From Streptomyces radicis (GTDB lineage: Bacteria; Actinomycetota; Actinomycetes; Streptomycetales; Streptomycetaceae), in NCBI RefSeq assembly GCF_003626575.1, contig NZ_RBDY01000004.1, forward strand, positions 248,001 to 312,000: a stretch of 64,000 nucleotides of DNA. Reading direction: 5' to 3'. Positions 29,622-39,216 of the stretch are shown here, piece by piece. Positions within the stretch are counted from its first letter, which is position 1; every line of letters starts with the position of its first letter. A model generated the notes under the pieces. That model made no database searches. It was given only the letters and a program-made list of their open reading frames with translations, and was not told the origin of the DNA. A program made the position numbers and the translations under genes.

Positions 29622-30262
29622 GTCGAGGTGCGCGTGGTCACGATCTGGTCGATCAGACCGTATGCCACCGCGTCCTCGGCGGTGAGAATCTTGTCACGCT
29701 CGATGTCGTCGCTGATCTGCTCGATCGGGCGCGTGGAGTGCTTCGCCAGCATCTCCTCGAGCTGGGTGCGCATGCGCTGCACCTCGCGGGCGGCGATCTC
29801 CAGGTCCGAGACCTGGCCGCGGCCCGTCTCGGTGTACGGCTGGTGGATCAGCACCCTGGCGTTCGGCAGCGCCATGCGCTTGCCCCGGGTGCCCGCCGCG
29901 AGCAGCACGGCCGCGGCGGAGGCCGCCTGGCCCATGCAGACCGTCTGGATGTCCGGCTTGACGAACTCCATCGTGTCGTAGATCGCGGTGAGCGCGGTGA
30001 ACGAGCCGCCCGGGCTGTTGATGTAGATCTGGATGTCGCGGTCCGGGTCCATCGACTCGAGGCAGAGCAGCTGCGCCATCACGTCGTTGGCCGACGCGTC
30101 GTCGATCTGCACGCCGAGGAAGATCACGCGCTCCTCGAAGAGCTTGGCGTACGGGTCGTACTCGCGCACGCCCTGTGACGTCCGCTCGACGAAGCGTGGG
30201 ATGACATAGCGGGACTCGGCGGGGAGACGGTCGTAGAGGGCGGAGCCTGGAAAGGAGTTCAT
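29612..30262 (-). CDS. clpP2: ATP-dependent Clp protease proteolytic subunit ClpP2
   Basis: 216 aa from the ATG at 30262. Catalytic triad Ser115 (GQAAS), His140 (LIHQP) and Asp186 (DIERD). Serine peptidase forming mixed rings with ClpP1 in actinobacteria. It lies 65 bp after the clpP1 stop in the same direction. No strong ribosome site precedes the start, which fits translation from a clpP1P2 transcript. Confidence 0.97.
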   Translation of the reverse strand: MNSFPGSALYDRLPAESRYVIPRFVERTSQGVREYDPYAKLFEERVIFLGVQIDDASANDVMAQLLCLESMDPDRDIQIYINSPGGSFTALTAIYDTMEFVKPDIQTVCMGQAASAAAVLLAAGTRGKRMALPNARVLIHQPYTETGRGQVSDLEIAAREVQRMRTQLEEMLAKHSTRPIEQISDDIERDKILTAEDAVAYGLIDQIVTTRTSTAD

Positions 30263-30327
30263 GGGGTTTCTGTACCGCCTTGGGTAGGGAGGGCGTCCGA
30301 ACGAGGGCTTGGGGCCTGGCGCGCGGC

Positions 30328-30942
30328 TCAGGCGCCCGTGCCGCCACCGCCCGCGACATCCGCGGCGCTGTTGATGACCTGGTCGAGCAGGCCGTAGTCC
30401 CTGGCCTCCTCGGCGGAGAACCAGCGGTCCCTGTCGGCGTCCCGCTCCCACTGCTCGATGCTGACGCCCGAGTGCTGGGCCGAGAGCTTGGCCATCTTCG
30501 CCTTGGTGCGCAGCAGCTGCTCCGCGTGGATCTTGATGTCCGAGGCGGAGCCCGCGAGGCCCGCGGAGGGCTGGTGGATCAGCACCTCGGCGTTCGGCAG
30601 GGCGTAGCGCTTGCCCGCGGCGCCCGCGGTCAGCAGGAACTGGCCCATCGAGGCGGCCAGGCCCATGGCGATCGTCACCACGTCGTTCTTGATGTACTGC
30701 ATGGTGTCGTAAATGGCCATGCCCGCGGTGATGGAGCCGCCGGGGCTGTTGATGTACAGCCAGATGTCCTTGTCAGGGTCGGCCGCGAGGAGCAGCAGCT
30801 GGGCGGTGATCCGGTTGGCGATGTCGTCGTCCACCGGCTGCCCGAGGAAGATGATCCGCTCGTTGAGCAGCCGGTTGTAGACCTGATCGCCGAGGCTGCC
30901 GTTCGTCGGCTCCGCCATGGCGGAGGGCATCAAGAGCGTCAC
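30328..30942 (-). CDS. clpP1: ATP-dependent Clp protease proteolytic subunit ClpP1
   Basis: 204 aa from the GTG at 30942, with AGGTGG six bases upstream. Triad Ser98 (GLAAS), His123 (LIHQP) and Asp168. First gene of the clpP1P2 operon. The short N-terminal extension before NGSLGDQ could be a propeptide. Regulation by ClgR is likely from the operator-like site at 31060-31073. Confidence 0.97.
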   Translation of the reverse strand: MTLLMPSAMAEPTNGSLGDQVYNRLLNERIIFLGQPVDDDIANRITAQLLLLAADPDKDIWLYINSPGGSITAGMAIYDTMQYIKNDVVTIAMGLAASMGQFLLTAGAAGKRYALPNAEVLIHQPSAGLAGSASDIKIHAEQLLRTKAKMAKLSAQHSGVSIEQWERDADRDRWFSAEEARDYGLLDQVINSAADVAGGGGTGA

Positions 30943-31059
30943 GTATCCACCTGCTCATTTCCGGACGGCCAGGCAGTCGCCCGGCCGTCACTTGGCATCT
31001 GCGTTGTATCTACGGACCCTAACGCGCGGTGCCGATCGACCCATCCCGACCTGGGAACT

Positions 31060-31073
31060 GTTCGCTGTCAGCG
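31060..31073 (-). promoter_or_regulatory. Candidate ClgR operator upstream of clpP1
   Basis: On the clpP1 strand the bases read CGCTGACAGCGAAC, which fits the published actinobacterial ClgR pattern CGCYNANRGCGWWS. The CGCTG-T-CAGCG core is a perfect inverted repeat. It lies about 120 bp before the clpP1 start. ClgR activates clpP1P2 in Streptomyces. The assignment rests on motif match only. Confidence 0.55.
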
Positions 31074-31080
31074 CAGGGTG

Positions 31081-32505
31081 TCAGGCGCGGGTGTCCGCGT
31101 CGCCCGCTTCGGCGTCCCCGGTCGAGGCGCTCTCGGCGGCCTCGACCGTCCCGGTCTCCGCCACGGCCTCCGCCGCGTCCTCCGTCACGTCCTCGTCGTC
31201 GTCGAGGTGGACCGTCTCGCCGTTGGAGTCGGTCACCGTGACGTGCTCGACCACGACCGCGAGGGCCTTGCCGCGGCTGACCTCGCCGACCAGCATCGGC
31301 ACCTGGCCGCCCTCGACGACCGCCTTGGCGAACTGGTCGGGGCTCATGCCCGAGGACTGCGCCCTGCGCATGAGGTGCTCGGTGAGCTCCTCCTGGCTGA
31401 CATTGAGCTTCTCGACCTTGGCGATCTCGTCCAGCACGAACTGGGTGCGGATCCCCTTCTCGGCCTGCTCGCGCAGCTCGGCCTCGAACTCCTCGCGCGT
31501 CTTCTCCTGGAGGGAGAGGTAGGCGTCGAGGTCCATGCCGAGCTGGGCGAGCTGGTGGTGCTCGAGGTTGTGCGTGCGGGTCTCGATCTCGTCGGCGAGC
31601 AGCTTCTGCGGGATCGGGACCTCGACCAGCTCGAGAAGGGCGTCGAGCACCTTCTCCTGGGCCTCGGTGGCCTGCTGGTACTTGCGCTCGTCGACCAGCC
31701 TGCGGCGGCTGTCGTCGCGCAGCTCGTCGAGCGTGTCGAACTGGCTGGCCAGCTGGGCGAAGTCGTCGTCGAGCTCGGGCAGCTCGCGCGAGGAGACCGA
31801 CTCGACGGTGACCGTGACCTCGGCCTCGCGCCCGGCGGCCGAGCCGCCCTTGAGCTCGCTGGTGAACGTCGCGGTGCCGCCCGCCTCGAGCCCGGTGACG
31901 GCCTCGTCGAGGCCTTCGAGCATCTGGCCCGAGCCGATCGTGTAGCTGACCCCCGAGGCGACGCCGTCGTCGAGGATCTCGCCGTCGACGCGGGCCTCGA
32001 GGTCGATCTTGACGACATCGCCCTCGGCGGCGGCGCGCTCGACGGCCGTGGTGGTGGCGAAGCGCTCGCGCAGCCGCTCGACGGCGGAGTCCACGTCCTC
32101 GTCGGCGACCTCGGCCGCGTCGACGGTGACCTCGATGCCCGTGTAGTCGGGGATCTCGATCTCGGGGCGGATGTCGACCTCGGCGGTGAACGTCAGCAGC
32201 TCGTTGTCCTTCAGCTCCTTGATGTCCACGTCGGGCTGGCCGAGGGGGTTGATCTCGCCCTCGGAGACCGCCTCGCTGTAGAACTTGGGAAGCGCGTCGT
32301 TGACCGCCTCCTCGAGGACCGCCCCGCGGCCGAAGCGCTGGTCGATGATGCGGGCCGGGATCTTGCCCCTGCGGAAGCCGGGCACCTGCACCTGCTGGTT
32401 GATCTTCCGGTACGCCGCGTCGAGGCTGGGCTTGAGCTCCTCGAAGGGCACCTCGACAGTGAGCCGAACCCGGGTGGGGTTCAGGGTCTCCACGGCGCTC
32501 TTCAC
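31081..32505 (-). CDS. tig: Trigger factor
   Basis: 474 aa from the GTG at 32505, with AAGGAGA eight bases upstream; the family start [15 protein letters not shown] fits this codon. N-terminal ribosome-binding domain with PGFRRGKIP (about 43-51), a FKBP-like PPIase domain (about 155-245) and a helical C-terminal chaperone domain. It ends in a strongly acidic tail. It binds nascent chains at the ribosome exit tunnel. It lies upstream of clpP1 as in other actinobacteria. Confidence 0.97.
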   Translation of the reverse strand: MKSAVETLNPTRVRLTVEVPFEELKPSLDAAYRKINQQVQVPGFRRGKIPARIIDQRFGRGAVLEEAVNDALPKFYSEAVSEGEINPLGQPDVDIKELKDNELLTFTAEVDIRPEIEIPDYTGIEVTVDAAEVADEDVDSAVERLRERFATTTAVERAAAEGDVVKIDLEARVDGEILDDGVASGVSYTIGSGQMLEGLDEAVTGLEAGGTATFTSELKGGSAAGREAEVTVTVESVSSRELPELDDDFAQLASQFDTLDELRDDSRRRLVDERKYQQATEAQEKVLDALLELVEVPIPQKLLADEIETRTHNLEHHQLAQLGMDLDAYLSLQEKTREEFEAELREQAEKGIRTQFVLDEIAKVEKLNVSQEELTEHLMRRAQSSGMSPDQFAKAVVEGGQVPMLVGEVSRGKALAVVVEHVTVTDSNGETVHLDDDEDVTEDAAEAVAETGTVEAAESASTGDAEAGDADTRA

Positions 32506-32607
32506 GGTCGGTCTCCTTGGGGCTGACATCAAGAGGTCGGGCACGGGTCCTGGCGGCCCGACTCGTCGCGCGGGCACGCCTCAGGCGCGCGAGTTATTCA
32601 TAGTACG

Positions 32608-32684
32608 TGGTCGGGGTGGCCGGATTCGAACCGACGGCCTTCCGCTCCCAAAGCGGACGCGCTGCCAAGCTGCGCCACACCCCG
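32608..32684 (-). tRNA. tRNA-Pro (anticodon UGG)
   Basis: 77 nt including an encoded CCA. The acceptor stem CGGGGTG pairs with CACCCCG, discriminator A. The anticodon stem TCCGC/GCGGA closes the loop TTTGGGA, giving anticodon TGG. The T arm contains GGTTCGAATCC. It sits about 100 bp upstream of tig on the same strand. Confidence 0.97.
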
Positions 32685-32796
32685 CTGACGGCTCACGACG
32701 CGACACGTAGCGTACAGGCCCGCACGCGGTCGGGTTCGCCGGGGACCGGCGGAGGCGGGCGATGGGGCGCCCGCCGCTGCTACGATGCTCACCGTC

Positions 32797-32867
32797 GCGG
32801 GCGTAGCTCAATGGTAGAGCCCTGGTCTTCCAAACCAGCTACGCGGGTTCGATTCCCGTCGCCCGCT
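32797..32867 (+). tRNA. tRNA-Gly (anticodon UCC)
   Basis: 71 nt, no encoded CCA. The acceptor stem GCGGGCG pairs with CGCCCGC, discriminator T. The anticodon loop CTTCCAA gives TCC. The T arm has GGGTTCGATTCCC. A -10-like TACGAT at 32781-32786 lies ten bases before the 5' end. Confidence 0.97.
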
Positions 32868-32920
32868 CGGTTCTTGGCCCGGCGCCCTCGTCGTCTCACC
32901 GCGGGGAGCCGGGCCTTCGT

Positions 32921-33139
32921 CTACTCGCCGCCCGAGTCGTTGATCGAGTCGTCGACGTTGTCCACGGCGTCGGTGACACCGTTGAGGAAGTCCTCTATGG
33001 GGTCGGCCGCTCCGGTGGAGGCGAGGGAGAAGCCGAAGAGGATCGCCACGATGGCCGGTCCCCACTTGATGACCCCGCCGCGGATCATGAAGAACATGAT
33101 CACGCCGAACAGCAGGGCCAGAGAGAACGAGATAACCAC
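32921..33139 (-). CDS. Small membrane protein with acidic tail
   Basis: 72 aa. One or two hydrophobic stretches (about 1-20 and 26-40, MVISFSLALLFGVIMFF), then an acidic tail (DAVDNVDDSINDSGGE). GTG start at 33139. The layout recalls small membrane proteins carried near tRNA-integrated actinomycete elements, but I recognise no specific family and see no integrase here. It could also be a core small protein. Confidence 0.65.
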   Translation of the reverse strand: MVISFSLALLFGVIMFFMIRGGVIKWGPAIVAILFGFSLASTGAADPIEDFLNGVTDAVDNVDDSINDSGGE

Positions 33140-33586
33140 AACTGATCACACCTTCGGAAGCTTCGCCTCTGCTCGTCCGGGGGCTTGACCACGGCCGCCG
33201 CACCCCCGCAGGCACCATCGTGCCATCAACACGACGGCGCGTGGAGGGCGGTGACGCACCGTTCACCTTCGGCCTCGGGCCGGGTCCCGACCTAGGTACC
33301 GATGTTGAACGTTACCGTCCCGTGATGCATGAGGTGCCCGGTCACGGGGAATTCGAGGGGCCCACACACGAGCGGCACACTTCCGGTGCGGGAAATCCCG
33401 GCGCGCCGATTACCCGGCGGGGCTCATGTGAGCGATGGGCGGGTGGAGTTGGGCGATACGACCCATATAAGCCGGTCACTTCACGGCATTTCGGGCGCTC
33501 GGGCGATCCATGCCGCCATGACCCGCCGTCGCGCGAGGTGGCGCGCGATTTCGGCCACGCGATTTCCGTGAGGGGTGTCACGAGGA
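33140..33586. other. Long intergenic region with an iterated CCGGTCAC motif
   Basis: No supported gene. The 14-bp string CCGGTCACGGGGAA occurs at 33338-33351 and again at 33591-33604 beside the acyltransferase promoter. The shorter CCGGTCAC recurs at 33472-33479. All are on the plus strand. They could be operator sites for the acyltransferase gene. Confidence 0.45.
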
Positions 33587-33616
33587 TTTACCGGTCACGG
33601 GGAAAAGCGCTAGCGT
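33587..33616 (+). promoter_or_regulatory. Candidate promoter giving a leaderless acyltransferase mRNA
   Basis: TTTACC at 33587-33592 and TAGCGT at 33611-33616 are spaced by 18 bp. The ATG at 33624 lies seven bases past the -10, where transcription would begin. There is no ribosome site before that ATG. Confidence 0.45.
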
Positions 33617-33623
33617 GTGGACG

Positions 33624-34802
33624 ATGTTGCACGTCCGTAATCAACGAGCCTCCCTGCCCGCGGTCCGGGCGACGGCGGCTGACCCCCCACCGTCAGTCAC
33701 GGACGATCCGCCGCGGGTGAAGCCGCGCGACCCCTTCTTCGACAACGCGAAGTACCTGGCGATCCTGCTCGTCGCCATGGGGCACGCCTGGACACCGCTG
33801 CGCGACGACTCCAGGGCCGCGTCGGCGCTCTACGTCTTCGTCTACACGTTTCATATGCCCGCGTTCATCCTGCTCGCGGGGTATTTCTCCCGGTCGTTCA
33901 CCGGGCGGCCCGACCAGCTGCGGCGGCTGATCGCCGGGATCCTGGTGCCGTTCCTGGTGTTCGACACGCTGTATGTCCTCTTCAAGCGCTGGGGCGACAA
34001 CGACCCCGACTACCCCATCAGCCTGCTCGACCCGTACTACGTCACATGGTTCCTGATCGCGCTGTTCATCTGGCGGCTGACCGCGCCGGTGTGGAAGCTC
34101 ATCAGGTGGCCGCTGCCGGTGGCGCTGGTGATCGCCGCGCTCGCCGCCGTGTCCCCGCACCTGGGGAACGACCTCAACATCCAGCGCGTGCTCCAGTTCC
34201 TGCCGTTCTTCGTGCTCGGACTGCTCGCGCGGCGCGAGCACTTCGCGTGGGCGCGGCGGCGCGAGGTGCGGCTGGCGTCCGTGCCGGTGGTGGCGGCCGC
34301 GCTCGCCATGGCGTACTGGGCGGCGCCGCGCATGGAGCACGGCTGGTTCTATCGCACGCACAGCGCCCAGGAGTTGGGGCAGCCGTGGTCGGTCGGCGTG
34401 GTGATGAGCCTGGCGCTCTTCGGCTGCGGCCTGGTGCTGACGGTGTGCTTCCTGGCGTGGGTGCCGAAGGGGCGCACCTGGTTCACCGTGCTGGGCGCCG
34501 GGACGGTGTACGGGTATCTGCTGCACGGCTTCGTGGCCAAGGGCTCGCGCTGGTGGGACTGGTACGAGGCCCCGTGGGTCGCCACCCCCGGCGGGGTCGT
34601 GGCGGTGACCGTGATCGGCGCCGTGGTGATCACCGTGCTGTGCACGCCGCCGGTGCGCCTGGCGTTCCGCTTCCTGGTGGAGCCTTCGATGGGCTGGGCG
34701 TTCAGGCGCGAGGAGCGGGAGACGCACGAGACGCGCGAGGCGCCGGAGGGGCGCGAGGCGCGGGAGCGGAGCGCCTCGGGGCAGCGGCCCGTCAGACCTT
34801 GA
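33624..34802 (+). CDS. Acyltransferase 3 family membrane protein
   Basis: 392 aa from the ATG at 33624 (a GTG at 33615 is in frame). After a short disordered N terminus comes FFDNAKYLAILLVAMGHAW, the family's first helix with its conserved His, followed by FTFHMPAFILLAGYFSR and about nine more membrane segments. Such enzymes acylate cell-envelope sugars or exported compounds; the acceptor is unknown. The basic tail of about 35 residues is cytoplasmic. Its last 11 bp overlap the 3' end of the convergent M23 gene. Confidence 0.88.
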   Translation: MLHVRNQRASLPAVRATAADPPPSVTDDPPRVKPRDPFFDNAKYLAILLVAMGHAWTPLRDDSRAASALYVFVYTFHMPAFILLAGYFSRSFTGRPDQLRRLIAGILVPFLVFDTLYVLFKRWGDNDPDYPISLLDPYYVTWFLIALFIWRLTAPVWKLIRWPLPVALVIAALAAVSPHLGNDLNIQRVLQFLPFFVLGLLARREHFAWARRREVRLASVPVVAAALAMAYWAAPRMEHGWFYRTHSAQELGQPWSVGVVMSLALFGCGLVLTVCFLAWVPKGRTWFTVLGAGTVYGYLLHGFVAKGSRWWDWYEAPWVATPGGVVAVTVIGAVVITVLCTPPVRLAFRFLVEPSMGWAFRREERETHETREAPEGREARERSASGQRPVRP

Positions 34803-35574
34803 CGCCGTGCCGGGCGAGATAGGCGACCGGGTCGACGTCACTGCCGTAGTTCTCGCCCGCCCTGACCTCGAAGTGCAGGTGCGGCCCCGTGCTGCGGCCC
34901 GTGTTGCCGCTCTCCCCCACCTGGGTCCCGCCCGAGACCTGCTGGCCCACGCGGACGGTGACCACGGAGAGGTGCGCGTAGAGGGTGTAGTAGCCGTCGG
35001 TCATCTTGATGATGACGGCGTTCCCGTAGTCGCCCGCGTCCCCGGCGAGCACGACGGTGCCCGGGCCGACGGATCTGACGGTGGTGCCCGTGGGCGCGGC
35101 CCAGTCGACGCCCGTGTGGTACCCGGCCGCCCAGCCGCCGGGGATGCCGTACGCGGCCGAGACGGGGTAGCCGCTGACCGGGGCCGTCCACTCGTCCGCG
35201 GCGAACAGGCCCCAGAACGGGTCGCGCGGGACGACGGGCCCGATCGGGCCTACGGGCCCCAGGGGGCCGAGGGATTCGAGCGACGCGAGCGGCAGGTCGT
35301 AGAGGCCGCTGCCGAACGGCTCGGGGCCGAAAGGGCCTGGCGCCTCCGCCCCCTGGCTGACGGCCTGTACGGTCCAGGGGCCCGTTATCACCAGGGCGCC
35401 GAGCAGGGTGCAGCCGACGGCGCGGCGGCTCAGGCGTCTGCCGGTCGGGCGCTGACGGCGGCTCATGGCGCGTTGAAGCCCGCTCAGGGCGCGGTGGCGC
35501 GCGGGGCGCGCGTGCGGTGTGACGGGAGGTGCGGCAGGGGGTGTGGCGCGGGGTGTGGCGGGGGCATCGGTCAT
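34792..35574 (-). CDS. M23 family metallopeptidase (LytM-like)
   Basis: 260 aa from the ATG at 35574 (GGAG six bases upstream). A basic N terminus, one hydrophobic segment (about 54-70) that may be an anchor or signal, then a Pro/Gly spacer and the peptidase domain. Zinc ligands are visible as GYHTGVD and HLHFEV. It should cut peptidoglycan peptide cross-links outside the cell. It overlaps the convergent acyltransferase gene by 11 bp. The 180 bp between it and the phosphatase gene upstream show no gene. Confidence 0.9.
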   Translation of the reverse strand: MTDAPATPRATPPAAPPVTPHARPARHRALSGLQRAMSRRQRPTGRRLSRRAVGCTLLGALVITGPWTVQAVSQGAEAPGPFGPEPFGSGLYDLPLASLESLGPLGPVGPIGPVVPRDPFWGLFAADEWTAPVSGYPVSAAYGIPGGWAAGYHTGVDWAAPTGTTVRSVGPGTVVLAGDAGDYGNAVIIKMTDGYYTLYAHLSVVTVRVGQQVSGGTQVGESGNTGRSTGPHLHFEVRAGENYGSDVDPVAYLARHGVKV

Positions 35575-35754
35575 GGCTCCGAGCCAACGGCAGCGCGCCG
35601 CGCGGCGCATCAGGGCGGGCGGGTGGGCCGCCGCCGATCGGCGGACACGGGGGCGCCCGCACCGTGTGTGATCGGCCCAGCTCATGACGGCCTGCCGTGC
35701 CGTCAGGTGGCGCGCGGGGCAATCCGCCCCGCCGGGTGATCACTCAACGGCCGA

Positions 35755-36909
35755 TCACTCGCGGCTGATCAGCAGGAGGGCGCGGTCGTCGTTGACGTCC
35801 TTGGCGACGGCCTCGATCAGGTGCCACGCGGCGCCGCGGAAGCCGGTGGTCACATAGCGGTCGGCCTCGCCGGTGAGGCGGTCGATGCCCTCGGACAGGT
35901 CGCGGTCGGAGCGCTCGACGAGCCCGTCGGTGAACAGCATGAGCACGTCGCCGCGGCGCAGCGTGCCCTTCGCCGGGTGGAACTCCGCGCCGTCGTAGAC
36001 CCCGAGGAGCGGGCCCTCGGCGGCGATCTCGTGCCAGCGGCCCGTCCCGGCGTTGAGCTGGACGCCCGGCAGGTGTCCCGCGGATATCAGCTCGTAGTCG
36101 CCGGTGTCGAGGTCGAGCACCAGGTGGATGGAGGTCGCGAAGCCCTCGTCCCAGCTCTGGCGCAGCAGGTAGCCGTTGGCCGCGGGCAGGAACTGGTGCG
36201 GCGGCAGCGAGCCGAGCAGCCCGCCGAACGCGCCCGAGAGCAGGAGCGAGCGCGAGGCCGCGTCCATGCCCTTGCCCGAGACATCGGTGAGGACGACCTC
36301 GAGGCTGCGGCCCTCGGGCCCGGTGCGGGCGGCGACGACGAAGTCGCCGGAGAACGACTGGCCGCCCGCGGGGCGCAGCGACATCTCGCGGTGCCAGCCC
36401 TTGGGCAGCTGCGGCAGGGCGCTCTGGGCGCGGATCCGCTCGCGCAGGTCGAACAGCATCGTGCCGCCGCGCCGCCACGGCACGCCGACGCGGCTGCGGA
36501 ACTGGGCGATGAGCAGGCCGATCAGCGCCACGGCGGCCACCACGAGGATCGACCCGGGGCGCACGGGGTCGGGGCTGACGTCCCGCGCCTCGATGAGCGC
36601 GGTCTCGAGCACCAGCGCGGTGGCGGCGATGGCGTAGAGCCCGAGGAGGCTGGCGGGCCGCAGCAGCAGGCCGCCCGCGACCAGGGGCAGCACGAGCGCC
36701 TCGGGCGGGCACCAGGCGGGCCAGACGACGGTGGCGCCGGTGAAGACGGGGACGGTCAGGAAGAGGGCGAGGAAGGCGAGCCACTCGGAGCCGCCGCCCC
36801 TGAAGTAGTCGACGGCGGAACGGCGCAGGCCCGTGCGCAGGCGGTGGACCGTCTTGTGGGCCCTCTCCCGCCTGGCCCTCAGGGTTGCCGTCCTACTGCC
36901 GCGTGCCAT
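35755..36909 (-). CDS. SpoIIE/PP2C-type protein serine phosphatase, membrane-bound
   Basis: 384 aa. The basic N terminus is followed by about four membrane helices (about 36-130) and a cytosolic PPM/SpoIIE domain. Metal-binding acidic residues are seen in SGDFVVA, VLTDVSGKGMDAA, LFTDGLVE and VNDDRALLLI. Such phosphatases usually act on anti-sigma-factor antagonists; no partner gene is adjacent. The ATG at 36909 is preferred over longer upstream frames because it directly precedes the basic membrane-protein start. Confidence 0.9.
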   Translation of the reverse strand: MARGSRTATLRARRERAHKTVHRLRTGLRRSAVDYFRGGGSEWLAFLALFLTVPVFTGATVVWPAWCPPEALVLPLVAGGLLLRPASLLGLYAIAATALVLETALIEARDVSPDPVRPGSILVVAAVALIGLLIAQFRSRVGVPWRRGGTMLFDLRERIRAQSALPQLPKGWHREMSLRPAGGQSFSGDFVVAARTGPEGRSLEVVLTDVSGKGMDAASRSLLLSGAFGGLLGSLPPHQFLPAANGYLLRQSWDEGFATSIHLVLDLDTGDYELISAGHLPGVQLNAGTGRWHEIAAEGPLLGVYDGAEFHPAKGTLRRGDVLMLFTDGLVERSDRDLSEGIDRLTGEADRYVTTGFRGAAWHLIEAVAKDVNDDRALLLISRE

Positions 36910-37020
36910 GACCTGCGACCTTATCCACCCGTTCGGCGCCACGTCGAACCCCGGGCTCCGGAAGGGCCGCGCCCTGGCCGCCCGCGTGGAAACCGCCTCG
37001 CCCCGCGTCGCGCGCCCTGG

Positions 37021-37026
37021 TAGGCA
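37021..37026 (+). promoter_or_regulatory. Candidate -10 box for a leaderless GNAT transcript
   Basis: TAGGCA ends seven bases before the ATG at 37034, which has no ribosome site. This is the usual Streptomyces leaderless arrangement. I see no convincing -35. Confidence 0.4.
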
Positions 37027-37033
37027 TGGGCGC

Positions 37034-38263
37034 ATGACGACGGAGCTGCGGACGGTGTCCAAGGACGAGCTCGACGCGTGGTACACGGCGCTGGAGTGGG
37101 CGTTCGGCGGGCTGAAGGAGTCGGCCGACGAACGCCGCCTGTGGCACGAGCTGGTCGACCTGGACCGTTCGCTCGGGGTGTGGGACGGGGACCGGGTGGT
37201 GGGCTCGCTCGGGACGTTCGCCCTGGGGGTGTCGGTGCCCGGCGGGGCCGTGGTGCCCGCGGCGGGGATCACGATGGTGCACGTCGCCTCGACGCACCGG
37301 CGGCGCGGGCTGCTGCGCCGGATGATGCGGCGGGCCCTCGACGACTACCGCGAGGCGGGCGAGCCGCTCGCGCTGCTGACCGCGTCGGAGCCGGACATCT
37401 ACGGCCGCTTCGGCTTCGGGGCGGCGACGCGGCGGCTGTCCGCGACGGTCGACAGCACGCGGGTGCGGGTGAACGCGCCCGCGGGGACCGACGACATCGC
37501 CCTGTCCGTGGCGGACCCGGTGGCGGCGGCGCCGCGCTGCGAGGAGCTGTACGCGCGGCTCGTGCCGCGGCGGCCCGGGATGCTGGAGCGGCGCCCCGGC
37601 TGGGAGCGGCTGCCGCTGCTCGACCCGCCGGGGGAGCGCGAGGGGGCGTCCGCGCGCCGGTGTCTGCTGGCCGAGCGCGACGGCGAGCTGGTGGGCTACG
37701 CGCGCTTCGCCCTCAGGCCGGCGTTCAGGGCGGCCGGGCCCGAAGGAGCGGTCGTGGTGCACGATCTCGAGGCGGCCACGCCCGCGGCGTACGCGGCGCT
37801 GCTGCGGCAGCTGATGGAGATGGACCTGATGAGCACGGTCGTGCTGCGCGACCTGCCGGTGGACGCCCCGCTGCTGCACCTGGTGTCCGATGTGCGCCGG
37901 TGCGACCTGCGGCTCCAGGACCGGCTGTACGCGCGGCCCTTGGACGTCGGGGCGGCGCTGGCCGCGCGCTCCTACGCGACCGAGCTCGATGTGGTCATCG
38001 ACGTCGCCGACGACGTCTGCCCGGGGAACACCGGGCGCTGGCGGCTGTCCGGCGGGCCCGGCGGCGCGGTGTGCGCCCGCACCGGGGACGCGGCGGATCT
38101 TGCGCTTCCGGTGCGGGTCCTCGGCGCGGCTTGTCTCGGGGGCGCGTCGCTCACCGCGCTGGCCGGGGCGGGGCTGGTCGTCGAGGAGCGCGCGGGCGCG
38201 CTCGCGGCGGCGAGCGTGGCGTTCACCAGCCCTGTCGCGCCCTGGCTCCCCCATACGTTCTGA
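37034..38263 (+). CDS. Eis-like GNAT N-acetyltransferase
   Basis: 409 aa. An N-terminal GNAT domain with the acetyl-CoA loop VASTHRRRGLLRRMM (about 83-97) and EPDIYGRFGFG, a second GNAT-like domain and an SCP2-like C-terminal domain (from about 310, ELDVVIDVADDVCPGN). It ends with SPVAPWLPHTF, supplying the C-terminal carboxylate typical of Eis. Eis homologues acetylate amines such as aminoglycosides. Divergent from the phosphatase gene. Confidence 0.88.
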   Translation: MTTELRTVSKDELDAWYTALEWAFGGLKESADERRLWHELVDLDRSLGVWDGDRVVGSLGTFALGVSVPGGAVVPAAGITMVHVASTHRRRGLLRRMMRRALDDYREAGEPLALLTASEPDIYGRFGFGAATRRLSATVDSTRVRVNAPAGTDDIALSVADPVAAAPRCEELYARLVPRRPGMLERRPGWERLPLLDPPGEREGASARRCLLAERDGELVGYARFALRPAFRAAGPEGAVVVHDLEAATPAAYAALLRQLMEMDLMSTVVLRDLPVDAPLLHLVSDVRRCDLRLQDRLYARPLDVGAALAARSYATELDVVIDVADDVCPGNTGRWRLSGGPGGAVCARTGDAADLALPVRVLGAACLGGASLTALAGAGLVVEERAGALAAASVAFTSPVAPWLPHTF

Positions 38264-38277
38264 CGGCACAGGCCCAC

Positions 38278-38330
38278 CCTCCTGGTGTCGTGAAGGCCGA
38301 GAATACGGCCCCGCACCGACACCCGGGAGG
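38278..38330. terminator. Nested hairpin between convergent genes
   Basis: The outer arms CCTCC-GGTGTCG and CGACACC-GAGG enclose an inner GGCCG-AGAATA-CGGCC. It lies between the convergent Eis-like and nei genes and probably serves both. Confidence 0.6.
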
Positions 38331-38388
38331 CTCTTGACCGGACCGGTGGCGAGGGCCGGAACGGGGGTGACCCCGGTGGTGGGAGGGG

Positions 38389-39210
38389 TCACCGCGGCTG
38401 GCACACGGGGCACCAGAACAGGTTCCTGGCGGCGAGCACCGCGGTGCGCACGGGCGTTCCGCACACGTGGCAGGGCGCACCGGCGCGGCGGTAGACGTAG
38501 ACCTCGCCGCCGTGCTCGTCCTGGCGCGGTGGGCGGCCCATGGCCTCGGGGGTGTGCTCGGGGCGCACGGTGTCGATGCGCCCGGCGCGCACGCCCTCGC
38601 GCATGAGCGCGACCAGATCGTCCCAGATGCCGTCCCACTCGCGGCGCGTGAGGCCGCGGCCAGGGCGGTGGGGGTCGATGCCGCGGCGGAAGAGGACCTC
38701 GGCGCGGTAGATGTTCCCCGGCCCCGCGATGACGCGCTGGTCGAGCAGCAGCTCGGCGATGGCGACGCGGCGGCCCGTGACGCGGGGCCAGGCACGTTCG
38801 GCGTCCTGGCCCGGCTCGCCCGCGCGCAGCGGGTCGGGGCCGAGGCGGTCGGTGACGGCGCGCTTCTCGGCGTCGGTGACGAGCGCGCAGCGCGCGGGCC
38901 CGCGCAGGTCGGCCCAGTGCTCGGCGGTGGCGAGGCGGAGCCTGACCTGGCCGACGGGGGCGGGGGCCGGGCCATCGCCGAACGCGACCTTGCCGTAGAG
39001 GCCCAGGTGCACATGGACCCAGCCGACGCCCGTGAAGCCGAGGAAGAGGTGCTTGCCGTGCGCCTCGGCGGCGATGAGGGGCTGGCCGTCGACGAGGGCG
39101 GCGCCGTCGGCGAACTTGCCCTGGGGGGAACGGGCTCGCACCGGGTCGCCGCCGCCGAAGCGTTCGCCGTATGCCGCGGCGAGCCGGTGGATGGTGTGGC
39201 CTTCCGGCAC
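38389..39210 (-). CDS. nei: Fpg/Nei family DNA glycosylase
   Basis: 273 aa. The start MPEGHTIHRL supplies the catalytic Pro after Met removal and the Glu. A beta-hairpin lysine (AHGKHLFL) and the H2TH region with PGNIYRAE are present. The C-terminal zinc finger has CHVC and CPVC. It excises oxidised bases and nicks the site. The gene starts six bases after the rpiB stop, so it is translationally coupled to rpiB. Confidence 0.95.
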   Translation of the reverse strand: MPEGHTIHRLAAAYGERFGGGDPVRARSPQGKFADGAALVDGQPLIAAEAHGKHLFLGFTGVGWVHVHLGLYGKVAFGDGPAPAPVGQVRLRLATAEHWADLRGPARCALVTDAEKRAVTDRLGPDPLRAGEPGQDAERAWPRVTGRRVAIAELLLDQRVIAGPGNIYRAEVLFRRGIDPHRPGRGLTRREWDGIWDDLVALMREGVRAGRIDTVRPEHTPEAMGRPPRQDEHGGEVYVYRRAGAPCHVCGTPVRTAVLAARNLFWCPVCQPR

Positions 39211-39216
39211 GGGCGC

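Noticed and set aside
32608..33139. tRNA pair plus small membrane gene as the edge of an integrated element
   Set aside because: No integrase, no duplicated tRNA 3' end and no replication or transfer genes were found nearby.
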